Part shown: positions 1 to 11,983 of the stretch, in pieces
How the letters are laid out: the number at the start of each line of letters is the position of its first letter
Numbering within the stretch: the stretch's first letter is position 1
NCBI GenBank assembly: GCA_002633025.1
Contig: NMRB01001298.1
Coordinates: 139,116 to 203,115, forward strand
Origin: Notospermus geniculatus
Lineage: Eukaryota > Nemertea > Pilidiophora > Heteronemertea > Lineidae
Direction: 5' to 3'
Length of the DNA stretch: 64,000 nucleotides
The notes under the pieces: model-generated
Database searches by the model: none
Seen by the model: only the letters and a program-made list of their open reading frames with translations
Told to the model about the DNA's origin: nothing
Position numbers and translations under genes: made by a program

Positions 1-438
1 TTTGCTTTCTGAAAAAATAATTGTATCTTTCTACATTTACATGCGTGTTAAGTCGTGGCCTGTTATACATTTTCTTTGCCACATATGTATCACCCTGTAG
101 TATGTTTTTGCTTCAAAAAATAATAAAACTGAATCTGATACATGTATTGCCAAAGTAATACGAAACTTGGAGGAAAATGACGACGGCGTTATCATACTTG
201 GAATGTTTGTGAATTGTAGAAAGGATACTAATCGATCATTGCAATTCATTTTCCTGATTCTATCTGTTGGTAATACATGTACATTTGGCCTGCTCAGGTG
301 CCAAGAAATCGCGTTTCCGGCACTTTTACTAAAAATATTTTCCGGGAAAGATCCCCGCCGGGGCTTCGCGCCTTCGGCGCCCACGCCCATTTCAAAATGC
401 CCATTTCAAAATGATTATACATCATTATACATCACATA

Positions 439-596
439 GAATGAACATCATATACTGTTTAGTGTATTAAAATAGCTTTGAGATTCACCAGTTGCCTTTT
501 TGCATCTGAAGTTGGTCATAAAAATAGATCGGCGGTAAAAATAGCTCTCGTGGGGTTGTCACTCGAGGAAAATCCCGGGGGAAAATCATTTTGAAA
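439..596. repeat. Direct repeat, copy 1 (copy 2 at 941-1090)
   Basis: The block starting GAATGAACATCATATACTG and ending near AAAATCATTTTGAAA recurs almost unchanged at 941-1090. The copies differ by a few substitutions and short indels. The copies are about 500 bp apart in the same orientation, so this is a dispersed element or a local duplication. Confidence 0.85.
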
Positions 597-1613
597 TGGG
601 CGTCCCCCCCCCCCCATTCGGCAACTCCTGCACTCCAGCACGGCCTGTTTCTCAACTTTCATGGCAACTGGACTGTTGGAGAGTTCTGTTCTGGAATTAA
701 TGTGCATGCAGGCTAACGTACATGTATGCAAATCATCGATTTTCCTTTGTCTAGTATCAATAAAGCATTTTCATTGAAAAGATTCCTCGAATCTGCGTTC
801 GTCTCGACCGACTCAGAGAATCGCGGAATCCTTTCAAACGCCACGTCACATGAATGAACAAAGAATTTTTCGCAGTGGCGTGATTTCAGGACAGTTCAAG
901 TTGGTTTTGGTGGCCTACTGGACAGGTGTAATTTTTCTATAGAATGAACATCATATACTGTATTAAAATAGCTTTGAGATTCACCAGTTGCCTTTTTGCA
1001 TCTGAAGTTGGTCATAAAAATCGATCGGCGGTAAAAATAGCTCTCGTGGGTTGTCACTCGAGGAAAATCCCGGGGGAAAATCATTTTGAAAAACACACTT
1101 TTATATTTTGCAGCATCCAGGTGGCGAAACTGAAGAAATTGGAAATCCCACACCCGAATTCCCTCTTTGTTTTGGCTGCGTAAACGAGGCTAGCGAATCA
1201 TGGCCATATAAGGTATTGAATTAACCAGTCGACCACAGGGAATTTTAATTGCGATTAAAATTTGGTGACAAGTAGACCTACCAATTTCAGTCAGAAGGTG
1301 AGAGGACAGAGAGCAGTTCAGGTGAACGAAGAGAGAGTCGTTGGAGTAATAATATCTGGATTATTCTTTTCAATCATCGGACTAAGGTATGTACAATTTG
1401 ATGGCCGCGTACCGACTGGTACGTAGGTCTATTTAATACCCGCTGAAAATATTAGGTGTGATGTTGATTTCCGGCTATATTTTGCCAAACTCCCCACCCA
1501 AAAAAAATCAAGAAGCCCATCGGGAGTTGGCCTAAAGGTTGCGGGTTAATACTCTAAAACTCCCACTTACCTGTCCCTTTCCTGAACTGCGAAAACAACG
1601 ACTAGGCCTAATG

Positions 1614-1788
1614 CCGGCTGTACATTTAGGATTTTTCTTGTACTAAAAATTATAAATGGGGCCTATGGGTGTCCATAATCCATTTCAGCTAGGCAATCGG
1701 TGGCTTGTGACCGAAATCACCCTTTATGAGCCTCAATATAATTTTTAGTAGGCCTACCGTACAAGAAAAATCCTAAGTGTACAACGAC
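1614..1788. repeat. Foldback element (imperfect inverted repeat)
   Basis: GTACATTTAGGATTTTTCTT near the left end is the reverse complement of AAGAAAAATCCTAAGTGTAC near the right end, allowing one mismatch. The inner arms (ACTAAAAATTATA with its complement) continue the pairing. The structure is non-coding and MITE-like. Confidence 0.8.
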
Positions 1789-2049
1789 CAATGGTTTTGT
1801 TGAGTCATTCTTTGCCTAGAAAATTTAGACCCTCGCCGAATTGACAGCATCGTAGGCCTGACTGAATGGGCCACACCCACAAACTATAATTCCTCTATTG
1901 CCTTACACCACTGACATGACGGAAAATGCATAGCTGGTCATATAACGTCTCATGTGCATATACAAATACGTAATGCTGAACCTAGGACCTTTGTATCAAG
2001 AGGTGGGTGGAGCTACATTCTCTAACTTCCATGACCTCCTAGGCCTACC

Positions 2050-2057
2050 TATATAAG
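2050..2057 (+). promoter_or_regulatory. Candidate TATA box
   Basis: TATATAAG lies about 80 bp upstream of the ATG at 2129, which leaves room for a start site near 2080 and a short leader. The match to TATAWAAG is good, but there is no independent evidence of transcription. Confidence 0.4.
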
Positions 2058-2128
2058 GCCCAATCTGATCGAAGAGGTGATCAGATCTCACATTTGAATC
2101 CTTGTTGCAGGCATAAGAGAAGTACACA

Positions 2129-2221
2129 ATGGCCACTGGCGGCAAGAAGAAGAGGACCAAAAAGCTGTATCACTACACCAGTGAAGAAGAGGCCACGAAC
2201 CCCGTGGTCTACGTATGCTAG
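2129..2221 (+). CDS. Micro-ORF or first coding exon, HYD1-like N-terminus
   Basis: A 30-codon frame opens with a lysine-rich start (MATGGKKKRTKK) followed by LYHYTSEEEA. The LYHYT motif after a short basic leader resembles the N-terminus of HYD1-type ADP-ribosyltransferase-like proteins, a family found in bacteria and scattered eukaryotes. That link rests on a short motif only. The frame stops at TAG in 2219-2221. TAC|GTATGC just before the stop offers a splice donor at 2212/2213, so this may be exon 1 of a larger gene whose other exons I could not find. A TATA box lies upstream, and a foldback repeat (2285-2406) follows within 70 bp. The alternative is a chance ORF. Confidence 0.3.
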   Translation: MATGGKKKRTKKLYHYTSEEEATNPVVYVC

Positions 2222-2284
2222 AATCCCTCCTACGTTACGTGAACGGCTACAACATATATGAGCACTAACTCCCCGGTCACAGTT

Positions 2285-2406
2285 GCACAAAACTCATGTT
2301 AGCGCTAACATCATGTTAAATGACGTAAAATGACAATGGATTTTGACGTCATCTAACATAAAAGTTAGCGCTAACACCATGTTAGCGCTAACATGAGTTT
2401 TGTGCA
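2285..2406. repeat. Foldback element with GTTAGCGCTAAC motifs
   Basis: TTGCACAAAACTCATGTTAG at the left pairs with CTAACATGAGTTTTGTGCAA at the right. The self-complementary word GTTAGCGCTAAC occurs three times inside, so several alternative hairpins can form. The element is non-coding. Confidence 0.9.
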
Positions 2407-3052
2407 ACCGGCCCCAGGTTGACATCCAGAGTACGCCTAGGCCTACAATTTAATAACCCAATCCTCACTATCCAATTTTGAAAGATTGGTTGAACTGGAT
2501 GTTTCAGCCTAATTCGTTGGGCCTAAAAGCGGCTACCATATTCAAGGTAAGCCTAATTGGATCACTCAGCAAATCAGCAGTTAGGCTACTTGCATTCTAC
2601 ACACTTGTAGGCCTGCTTGGAAACATTACTTCGAGTCTGTGAGAGTAGGTAAAAATCCTCGACAGCAAATTTCCAACAGCATACCGAACCTGTGTGGATG
2701 CAAAAGAGCGGGGCCTCCACTATGAACCTACACTAGGCCAGCGTAATTCTGACTGTAGACTGCACATGGGGCCCTCATGATTCTTCTAATTAAGGCTGAC
2801 ATTGGCCACCCCCTTCTGGATGGTAAGCAAAGGGGCTGCCTGACACGACAGTAGGCCTAGGGTAGTCCTACGTCTTACTCTTGATCATGCATGTCATGAC
2901 AACTTTGGGGCCAAGGGCCAGGCCGACATTCAACGGTAGGCCTAGTGGTACAGGCTATCAAATAGGCCTACCTGTCCTAGACGTAATTTTAGATGCAGAG
3001 CAGCTGGAGGTGAGTCAATTCATGAAACTGAACGCGTATTCCCAAGAAAACG

Positions 3053-4390
3053 TGTTAGGTCCCTAATTTGGTAAGCCTATTTGAATTAAATTGAAATTAG
3101 AAGCGCTGACCACGTGCTACAACGCCACCCCGACACGCACGTACATCGCTTGTACATGCGTCATACAATGTATACCCTTATCAGTCATGCACAGCAGACG
3201 ACGATACAGACCTTCGGATATTTGTCCTTTATTATGACTACTTTGTCATCTGATTCGACCCTAAGTTCAGGATCTTCAGCAGAGGCGTAAAGCCCATGAC
3301 TCCAATGCCCTGGAACTCTCTTGGTTGCAGTCGAGGCCTCGTCTGACAACTTTCTTTTCAGCATCTTCGCGAAAGCGGGAATAAATTTTACGGACGCCGT
3401 TTTCTTTTTTCAGTCGGCCGTGCATCATGTGCGCCAGATCCGTTTCCGTCTCCGCCGCTTCGGTCCAACCTCAATGACAGCGCCACTACACAACAGCGGC
3501 GGAAAGAGGAACTGAACTCCATTGACTGAAAGTTGATTCAGGATTGCACGGAGTTAAATAAGATTTGCACATATTATTCAGTCAAAAACGCAACAGCATC
3601 AATATATGATTCACAACGAAGGTTAATCTTTCCATCAGATTGAGTCAGTTCAGCGACTATAGGCCTAAAGAATGTTTAAAGTCCACATTATTTTCGTGAC
3701 AGCTACTTGACTGTTGTGCCTTCTGAGTTCCCGCAGGTTTGTCCGCTATATTTGACTTGACCCGAAAACTTGTTAGGTCCCTAATTTGGTAAGCCTATTT
3801 GAATTAAATTGAAATTAGAAGCGCTGACCACGTGCTACAACGCCACCCCGACACGCAAGTACATCGCTTGTACATGCGTCATACAATGTATAACGGTACC
3901 CTTATCAGTCATGCACAGCAGACGACGATACAGACCTTCGGATATTTGTCCTTTATTATGACAACTTTGTCATCTGATTCGACCCTAAGTTCAGGATCTT
4001 CAGCAGAGGCGTAAAGCCCATGACTCCAATGCCCTGGAACTCTCTTGGATGCAGTCGACGCCTCGTCTGACAACTTTCTTTTCAGCATCTTCGCGAAAGC
4101 GGGAATAAATTTTACGGACGCCGTTTTCTTTTTTCAGTCGGCCGTGCACAATGTGCGCCAGATCCGTTTCCGTCTCCGCCGCTTCGGTCCAACCTCAATG
4201 ACAGCGCCACTACACAACAGCGGCGGAAAGAGGAACTGAACTCCATTGACTGAAAGTTGATTCAGGATTGCACGGAGTTAAATAAGTTTTGCACATATTA
4301 TTCAGTCAAAAACGCAACAGCATCAATATATGATTCACAACGAAGGTTAATCTTTCTATCAGATTGAGTCAGTTCAGTGACTATAGGCCT
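3053..4390. repeat. Tandem segmental duplication, period about 718 bp
   Basis: The segment beginning GTTAGGTCCCTAATTTGG at about 3053 recurs at about 3771, and the two copies stay alignable until about 4385. Differences are sparse: a few substitutions and a 5-bp indel near 3893. Short frames in both copies (3321-3515 and 4045-4239) are near-identical for that reason and are not independent evidence of a gene. Confidence 0.9.
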
Positions 4391-4819
4391 AAAGAGGAAA
4401 AGAAGGGCAACATAAATCATCCTAGTTTCCGTAACAGACCTAAGATGGCGCTGCAATAGATTGCTTTGAACCGCGAACATTCTGGATTATAAAGATGACG
4501 TGTCAATTGAACGAATAGGCCTATCTATTTTCAATTAAGAAAGATTTGCAAAGGCGTTGATATCAAAAGATTCGTTGATATTGAACATATAATCAAGAAA
4601 TTTCAATTTTTGGCGTAACTGAACAAATTTTTGTCAGGCATAGTACAAGTCTGTAAATTTCGCCCNTATACATTCTCAGTGAAGTGTGTCAGGACCGGTG
4701 GTCCCCTAGTATAGTATCGAACCACAAGAACCTGTGATATAATCAAGAAATTTCAATTTTTGGCGTAACTGAACAAATTTTTGTCAGGCATAGTACAAGT
4801 CTGTAAATTTCGCCCACTA

Positions 4820-4990
4820 CTCACGTGCTGGCTAAGTCATGTGGTTACTTCGCACTTATATTGAAAACAAATTCATTATACCCGACTAACTTTAGGGGAT
4901 CGAATCCCATCAACATCCCGATTACCACTGATGCCATCCAGCATTTTTATTTTTTCATTCTTTTTGTATAATTCTGGTCGTCATTCGAAT
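4820..4990 (+). mobile_element. tRNA-derived SINE-like copy 1
   Basis: CTGGCTAAGTCATGTGG resembles a pol III A box (TGGCNNAGTGG), and GGGATCGAATCCC about 65 bp further on resembles a B box (GGTTCGANNCC, one mismatch). A T-rich tail follows (CATTTTTATTTTTTCATTC). Further copies start near 5575, 6580, 7970 and 9412. The A/B spacing and the repeated tail fit a tRNA-derived SINE. It is not a functional tRNA because no acceptor stem is apparent. Confidence 0.65.
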
Positions 4991-5569
4991 TCGTATCCTT
5001 CAAACCCATAGCAACCTGTCCGAATAAATCGCAGCCTATCAAGAAAGTTGGATACACGTAGCCCCATCTACGAATGCGAATGTCGAAGAACTAAAGATGG
5101 TCGGAGGCCGGTGTAATGAATAAGAATGCCTCCCGTATGCCAATGTCCGCTTCATTGTTTGGCGGACCCTCAAATACAGAAACAAGACATGTTTATCAGT
5201 GCCTCCTCCACACATTGTCGGGTCGCGGCTTATTCCGTCAATCTTTCGTTGAGGGGGGGGGGCATTGACAAAGGGGGACAGTAAAAATATTACACCGAAT
5301 TCAGCAAGAAAAGAAGTGAGGGTACTAGTAAGTGAACGCAATGTCAATCATCCTAGTTTTAGTAACAGACTTGAGATGGCGCGGCAATCGATTTCTTTGA
5401 ACCGCGAACATTATAAGATGACGTGTCAATTCATCGAGCATCCATTTTCACTAAGGCTTTGCTATCAAACCATTCCTTGATATTGAAGACATAATATAAT
5501 CAAGAAATTTCAATTTTTGGCGTAGCTGTACAAATTTTTGTCAGGCATCGTATAAGTCTGTAAATTTCG

Positions 5570-5760
5570 CCCACTGCCTCCGTGCTGGCTAAGTCATGTG
5601 GTTACTTCGCAATGGTAATATTGAATCCTAATACTGACGACTGACCGAACTGGACCAACTCTAGGGGATCGAATCCCGCCAACAACCCGATTACCACTGA
5701 CGCCATCCAGCATTTTTATTTTTTTATTCTTTTTGTATAATTCTGGTCGTCATCCGAATT
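5570..5760 (+). mobile_element. tRNA-derived SINE-like copy 2
   Basis: It has the same layout as the copy at 4820: A-box-like TGGCTAAGTCATGTGG, B-box-like GGGATCGAATCCC near 5658, then a T-rich tail ending in a shared TAATTCTGGTCGTCATCCG block. Confidence 0.65.
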
Positions 5761-6574
5761 GGTATCCCCCAAATAAATGTCCAAATAAATCGTGGCCTAT
5801 CAATAAGTTGGATGCATGTAGCGCCATCTACGACATGCGGATGTCAATATAGGAAACGCATACAGATCCGTCATCATTTTTCAATGAATGGAAACACTGA
5901 AGAGACAGTAATGAGATGATAATTTTGCCGATAATAATTTTGTGAAATGCTAAGACATTCTTTAACGAAATAGCTGTTTAGATTCTCCACACGTGAAATT
6001 CAGAATTTTTCGAAAATCGGTAATCGGTCGAATTTGAATTTATTCCGATTGAATTTATTTCAAAACTCCCAAACCACATCAAGTGGTACTAGTATTCAGA
6101 ATACATCAGGTTCTACAAGCTAACAGTCCAACCTCAATGACAGCGCCACCATTTAACAGCGGCGGAAAGGGGAACTGAAATCCATTGACTGAAAGGTGAT
6201 TCAGGATTGCACGAGTTATGTTTTATACATATTATTTAGTCAACAAAGCAACAGCATCAATATACGATTCACATTGAAGGTTAATCTTACTATCGGGCTC
6301 CTTTTTAAGTCAGTTCAGCGACTCTGAAAACAGGAAAAGAAGTGAAGCGATCATCCTAGTTACAGTAACAGACTTGAGATGGCGCGGCAATCGTTTCTTT
6401 CGCGAGATGACGTGTCAATTCAACTAACATCCATTTTCAATTAAGAAAGATTTACAAAGGCGTTGATATCAAGAGATTCGTTGATATTGAACATATAATC
6501 AAGAAATTTCAATTTTTGGTGCATCTGTATAAATTCTTGTCAGGCATCGTATAAGTCTGTAAATTTCGCCCACT

Positions 6575-6745
6575 ACTTCCGTGCTGGCTTTGTCATGTGG
6601 TTACTTCGCACTGGTAATATTGAATCCTAATACTTGACAACCCTAGGGGATCGAATCCCGTCAACAACCCGATTACCACTGACGCCATCCAGCATTTTAT
6701 TTTTTTATTCTTTTTGTATAATTCTGGTCGTCATCCGGATTGGTA
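6575..6745 (+). mobile_element. tRNA-derived SINE-like copy 3
   Basis: The head here reads TGGCTTTGTCATGTGG, so the A box is partly decayed. The B-box-like GATCGAATCCC and the tail are retained. Confidence 0.6.
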
Positions 6746-6989
6746 TCCCCCAACCCTGGTATCAACCTGTCCAAATATATCGTCGCCTATCAATAAAGTT
6801 GGATGCACGTTGCGCCATCTACGAATGCGGATGTCTGAGAAATAAAGATGAGGCCGGTGTAATGAATGAGAATGCCTTCCGTATGCCAATGTCCGCTTTA
6901 TTGTGTGGCGACACTCAAAACACAGGCAGACACCAGTGTTTATCAGTGCCTCCCCCCATTGTCTCGGGTCGCGGCTTTCCATACAAAAC

Positions 6990-7192
6990 AAACGAAGGCC
7001 CATATTCTAGAAGCCTCCTTAACTCTAAGGTCCACTAAGCTGCGTTTACCAGACACCCGGAATGCGGTATAGGGACGCGGAATCCGCATTCCGCGTGTCA
7101 GCTAAACGTAGCTTTAAGCTTTTGTATTCTGCCCTGCAAACAATAGCTAAAGGTAAACCTTAGAGTTAAGGAAGCTTCTAGAATACGGCCCG
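6990..7192. repeat. Foldback element
   Basis: The left arm near 6998-7033 (ATATTCTAGAAGCCTCCTTA) pairs with TAAGGAAGCTTCTAGAATAC at 7165-7186, allowing mismatches. An inner pair built on CGGAATGCGG and CCGCATTCCG lies between them. It interrupts a unit whose uninterrupted version is seen at about 8600-8700, where flanking sequences on both sides of the foldback adjoin directly. Confidence 0.8.
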
Positions 7193-7239
7193 AACAGTTG
7201 TTTTCGCGTGTTTCCACAGAAAACACGGCTGCTAGAGGG

Positions 7240-8205
7240 GCCATGACTTTTCAATAGGGAACACAGATAAATCTGTCATCATTTTTCAATGAATGGAAAC
7301 ACTGAAGAGACAGGAACACCGTGGCACTGGTGTAACATCTTCCAGTGTTTTCCTATGTTAGTCTTCCCCCTTATTTTTAAAACGCTGGTAGACAGATCGA
7401 CACGTTTCTCTGTGCGTTCCTTTTGGTCAAAGTTGGAGGTTATTCCGTCAGACAATTTGTACGGGAACACTCACAGATGGGACATTCAAAAACATTACAC
7501 AGGTGTGACAGGGATCAATGTCCCCCTGGAATCAAAGTCCGGCCTTATTCTTCAGCGAGAGATTAGAATATATGGCCTATAGAGACCATGACCATTCGAA
7601 TATAACCTTACAATAGCGGGCTATTGTTTGGCGGACTTGCATTCCTAGGACGTTGATTCCTGTCACACCTGGTTACAACTGCTCCCACACTGAGGTTTCC
7701 GACCATGGATGGGTTAATGATTCGCTCAGACGTCAGATGGCGCAGCAATAGACTTAGGCCTACTCTCGCCTGCGAACATTCTCGATCATTATAATGACGT
7801 GTCCGCAAACAGCAAAAATAATAATCATTTTAGATGAAGTCGATAATAATTTTGTGATAATTCTAAGACGTCCTTTAACATCGAAATAACTGTTCGTTTC
7901 TCCACACACGAAATTTAGAATTTTTCGAAAATCGGTAATTCTGGTATAAGTGCGATTTGTGGTCAACAGCTGCTGTGCTGGCTCAGTCGTGTGGTTACTT
8001 CGCTTCGGTAATATTAACTCATGATACTTTCAACTCTAGGGGATCGAATCCCATTGAACACCATGAAACCACTGACGCAATCCAGCATTTTATTTTTTCA
8101 TCCAAAAAGCAAATTCCTTAGGAGTACAATGTAGATTCTAGACCCCCTTCGCGCCCCACGACTCGCTAAACCAAGATCGATATGTGCCGCGCGCCATCTC
8201 GTTGT
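7240..8205. repeat. Long direct repeat, copy 1 (copy 2 at about 8680-9645)
   Basis: About 960 bp beginning near TTTCAATAGGGAACACAG is repeated at high identity about 1.44 kb downstream, ending near GCGCGCCATCTCGTTGTG in both copies. Both copies include the SINE-like head. The copies are separated by the 8220-8465 array and a unit resembling 6850-7000. Confidence 0.9.
7965..8110 (+). mobile_element. tRNA-derived SINE-like copy 4
   Basis: TGGCTCAGTCGTGTGG (A-box-like) and GGGATCGAATCCC (B-box-like) are about 62 bp apart, followed by a T-rich tail. This is one of the clearest heads. The copy at 9405 lies in the duplicated segment. Confidence 0.65.
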
Positions 8206-8219
8206 GAAAAGAACTATTG

Positions 8220-8465
8220 TTTCAGATTGGAAACTTAGTTTTTGCTCAGAAACTAAGTTTTTAGCCGCATAAACTAAGTTTCTGGCCTTACCATCCATAA
8301 ACTAAGTTTTTGCCGACTATAAACTAAGTTTTTGTCCATCTGATCTTGGAACTACAGTTCTGGAGTTGAAACATGAGTTCCAAGAGCAAAACCATAGTTC
8401 TGCGAGCAAAAACTTAGTTTTTGGACCCATAAACTAAGTTTCCAGAGCAAAAACCTAGTTGATGG
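8220..8465. repeat. Degenerate minisatellite of AAACTAAGTTTTTG units
   Basis: Roughly a dozen imperfect units of 17-25 bp centre on AACTAAGTTTTTG or AACTTAGTTTTTG. The word AACTTAGTTT is close to self-complementary. The array sits exactly between the two copies of the 960-bp repeat. Confidence 0.85.
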
Positions 8466-9404
8466 AATAAATGGACAAACCGCTTGCCATAGGCCGGTGT
8501 AATGAATGAGAATGCCTTCCGTATGCCAATGTCCGCTTTATTGTGTGGCGACACTCAAAAAACAGGCAGACAACAGTGTTTATCAGTGCCTCCCCATTGT
8601 CTCGGGTCGCGGCTTTCCATACAAAACAAACGAACAGTTGTTTTCGCGTGTTTCCACACAAAACACGACTGCTAGAGGGGCCATGACTTTTCAATAGGGA
8701 ACACAGATAAATCTGTCATCATTTTTCAATGAATTGAAACACTGAAGAGACAGGAACACCGTGGCACTGGTGTAACATCTTCGAGTGTTTCCCTATGTCA
8801 GTGTTCCCCCTTATTTTTAAAACGATGGTATACAGATCGACACGTTTCTCTGTGCGTTCCTTTTGGTCAAAGTTGGAGGTTATTCCGTCAGACAATTTGT
8901 ACGAGAACACTCACAGATGGGTAACATTCAAAAACATTACACAGGTGTGACAGGGATCAATGTCCCCCTGGAATCAAAGTCCGGTCTTCTTCTTCAGCGA
9001 GAGATTAGAATATATGGCCTATAGAGACCACGACCATTCGAATATAACCTTACAATAGCGGGCTATTGTTTGGCGGACTTGCATTCCTAGGACGTTGATT
9101 CCTGTCACACCTGGTTACAACTGCTCCCACACTGAGGTTTGCGATCATGGATGGGTTAATGATTCGCTCAGACGTCAGATGGCGCAGCAATAGACTTACT
9201 CTCGCCTGCGAACATTCTCGATCATTATAATGACGTGTCCGCAAACAGCAAAAATAATAATCATTTTAGATGAAGTCGATAATAATTTTGTGAGAACTCT
9301 AAGACGTCCTTTAACATTGAAATAACTGTTCGTTTCTCCACACGCGAAATTTAGAAATTTTCGAAAATCGGTAATTCTGGTATAAATGCGATTTGTGGTC
9401 ACCA

Positions 9405-9545
9405 GCTGCTGTGCTGGCTCAGTCGTGTGGTTACTTCGCTTCGGTAATATTAACTCATGATACTTTCAACTCTAGGGGATCGAATCCCATTGAACACCAT
9501 GAAACCACTGCCGCAATCCAGCATTTTATTTTTTCATCCAAAAAG
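9405..9545 (+). mobile_element. tRNA-derived SINE-like copy 5
   Basis: This is a duplicate of copy 4 within the 960-bp repeat. It has the same A-box-like and B-box-like words with minor substitutions. Confidence 0.65.
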
Positions 9546-9645
9546 CAAATTCCGCATTAGGAGTACAATGTAGATTCTAGACCCCCTTCGCGCCCCACGA
9601 CTCGCTAAACCAAGATCGATATGTGCCGCGCGCCATCTCGTTGTG

Positions 9646-11404
9646 AAAAATCTGTTGGTAATACATTTATGGGGTGTAAATCCAACCGTTACAAAGTTAG
9701 CAGTACATCGGGTCCCACTCTCCTGTACAAAGCTCAGCTGTTGCGTCCATCAGCGTCCAACGTTAAAGTCAGTTCACAAAACTGAATATGCAAATTAAGT
9801 GGGTTCCCGCCGTCCGATTTTGGGGGATTTTGGATATGATGTCCAAGGTGACCTAATAAAACATTTAAAACGAAAAAACCTTCTGTTGCAATTTGTTCCC
9901 GGTTCGCCCGAATTTTCGCTTAAATTTACTGGACTATAACTGCCAGAAACGCTTGCAATTTGGCAGACATGTGGGTGATGGCCAATCCATTGAGGATTTT
10001 GAGAAAAACATTGCGAGTTATCCGATAAATTTTTCGAGAATGGTGATTTTCTACACCTGAACAATACATGTAGGTGGATTAACACACACTTTAAACCCTC
10101 TATTGTTCAGTTGAAGAAAAGTGCAGAAATCTTCAAAAATTGATGACACCCAATTTTTTTCAACACATTTTTCAATGAATTGGCCCTCAAAACATATCTG
10201 CCAAATTTCAAGCGTTTCTGGCACTTATTTCTGCAATTTCTGGCAAAACTTAATGCATTTTCCCACTTGTTTTTACCCTGTGCACCGAAATGGCGGACTG
10301 GTGATGAACCATCCACTGTAGGCTACACCAGCCCTGACACGCCTGATAAATTCTAACTTGATCCCTGTTTTACTCAGTCATAGGGTAAAACCTATAGCCC
10401 TACGAAACTTCAGATCTCCCGGCTTGAAAATGTCATGCATGCCCCGTCACATATCCACTCCGGGGCCCCTACGGCGAGTAAAAACAGACAGATTGCCCCT
10501 GATCCCCGGGGAATGAAAACTGTAGAAATGAAAATGAAAATGAAAATCGTAATGGACCAGTACTGTCTCTAAAATCCACGGCAAGCCGCTGGGTGGGGAA
10601 AATCGTACGGGGCACGGTGGATATGTGACGGGGGCTCTACTCAGTCATAGGGTAAAACCTATAGCCCTACGAGACTTCAGATCTCCCGGCTTGAAGATGT
10701 ATGCATGCTGCGTGCTTTAGGAGGGTTTTTCAGTGAGATGATATATACATGTACATGTCTTATAATTTCGTCGGCATGCCACTGAACCAGTCGACCCGCA
10801 AAGGTATGAACAGCGCCACGACGTGTCAGCCGCGGTATTTGGCGGTACTAACAGCTAAATCACTGAACGAAAGCGAGGTAGTGACGTAGGCGTAGCAGAC
10901 GCTATAAAACAATCACTAATTACGCACGATTAGTAAGACGTTTGAAGGTGGCGTGATGTTTACATGTTGATGGATGTTTCTCTACGAAAGTTGCCGAAAA
11001 TTTCATCGAAATCGGTTCAGTTTTAGCCGAGTTATCGATCGAAAGGTAACCTTGTGTTTTCGAAAACAGGCGTTCTTCAAAGTGCGTACACTTTCTTGGA
11101 ATAGTATTTTGAAACTTCTGCTTAGGTCATTCGGGTTGTTATAGCATGGACGAATCCACATGCGAAGCGTGGTTTTATGCACGCATGTCTGAGGGGTTGA
11201 CAATCACCCCGAAACACAACCACATTTTCAAGAAATCTCTTTCGCTTTATCCATTGTCTAACTGGTTCCATGGGCTCCGACGGTGGCGCTGACTGGTCGA
11301 ATCGTCAGTCAGCGCCACTCGGCCGCCAAGGAACCAGGTTTATGGCTGCGAGAATCGTTACCTACTGCTGTTCAAACTGCGTACAAAAACTTGGAATACC
11401 ATGC
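9646..11404. other. Non-coding stretch before the assembly gap
   Basis: I see no supported exon. A direct repeat of CTCAGTCATAGGGTAAAACC with its following 50-60 bp occurs at about 10373-10447 and 10638-10700. The rest is unannotated low-copy sequence. Confidence 0.5.
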
Positions 11405-11818
11405 NNNNNNNNNNNNNNNNNNNNNNNNNNNNNNNNNNNNNNNNNNNNNNNNNNNNNNNNNNNNNNNNNNNNNNNNNNNNNNNNNNNNNNNNNNNNNNNN
11501 NNNNNNNNNNNNNNNNNNNNNNNNNNNNNNNNNNNNNNNNNNNNNNNNNNNNNNNNNNNNNNNNNNNNNNNNNNNNNNNNNNNNNNNNNNNNNNNNNNNN
11601 NNNNNNNNNNNNNNNNNNNNNNNNNNNNNNNNNNNNNNNNNNNNNNNNNNNNNNNNNNNNNNNNNNNNNNNNNNNNNNNNNNNNNNNNNNNNNNNNNNNN
11701 NNNNNNNNNNNNNNNNNNNNNNNNNNNNNNNNNNNNNNNNNNNNNNNNNNNNNNNNNNNNNNNNNNNNNNNNNNNNNNNNNNNNNNNNNNNNNNNNNNNN
11801 NNNNNNNNNNNNNNNNNN
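11405..11818. other. Assembly gap (run of N)
   Basis: About 414 consecutive undetermined bases. Upstream exons of the plus-strand gene that ends at 15137 could lie in or before this gap. Confidence 1.
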
Positions 11819-11828
11819 AAAGATGATA

Positions 11829-11983
11829 GGGAGTTTAACGTTTAAGAAATCAAACGATAAACATTAACTTTACGACAACGTTATTTGTTGTACCGAAAAT
11901 GAAATACATAATCTGGTGAATTCGGAGTATGAAAAATAACGTTGCCGTAAAGTTAACGTTATCGTTTGATTTCTAAAACTCCC
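11829..11983. mobile_element. MITE, GGGAG-ended, AACGATAAAC family copy 1
   Basis: The ends read GGGAGTTT and AAACTCCC, with inner arms AATCAAACGATAAAC and its complement, then CGACAACGTTATTT paired with AATAACGTTGCCG. A TA lies at the left edge and within 2 bp of the right edge. Copies occur at 35573-35721 and 38280-38433. TA target use and no coding capacity fit a non-autonomous DNA transposon. Confidence 0.85.

Larger units (their letters stand above)
1..2040. other. Repeat-rich flank without a recognised gene
   Basis: No exon with coding character and paired splice sites is visible here. It holds a direct repeat pair (439-596 and 941-1090) and an inverted repeat (1614-1788), which are listed separately. 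All open frames are under 120 codons and overlap repeats. Confidence 0.6.
4391..8219. repeat. Array of related repeat units containing tRNA-like SINE heads
   Basis: Several units share the blocks ATAATCAAGAAATTTCAATT, TGTAAATTTCGCCCACT and GATCGAATCCC followed by a T-rich tail. Units are recognisable at about 4550-5000, 5480-5800, 6480-6760 and 7800-8110. A single N sits at 4666 between two copies of one block, which suggests a contig join. No gene is supported. Confidence 0.8.

Noticed and set aside
11270-11867. Long frames of about 190 codons
   Set aside because: They span the run of N and have no real sequence support.
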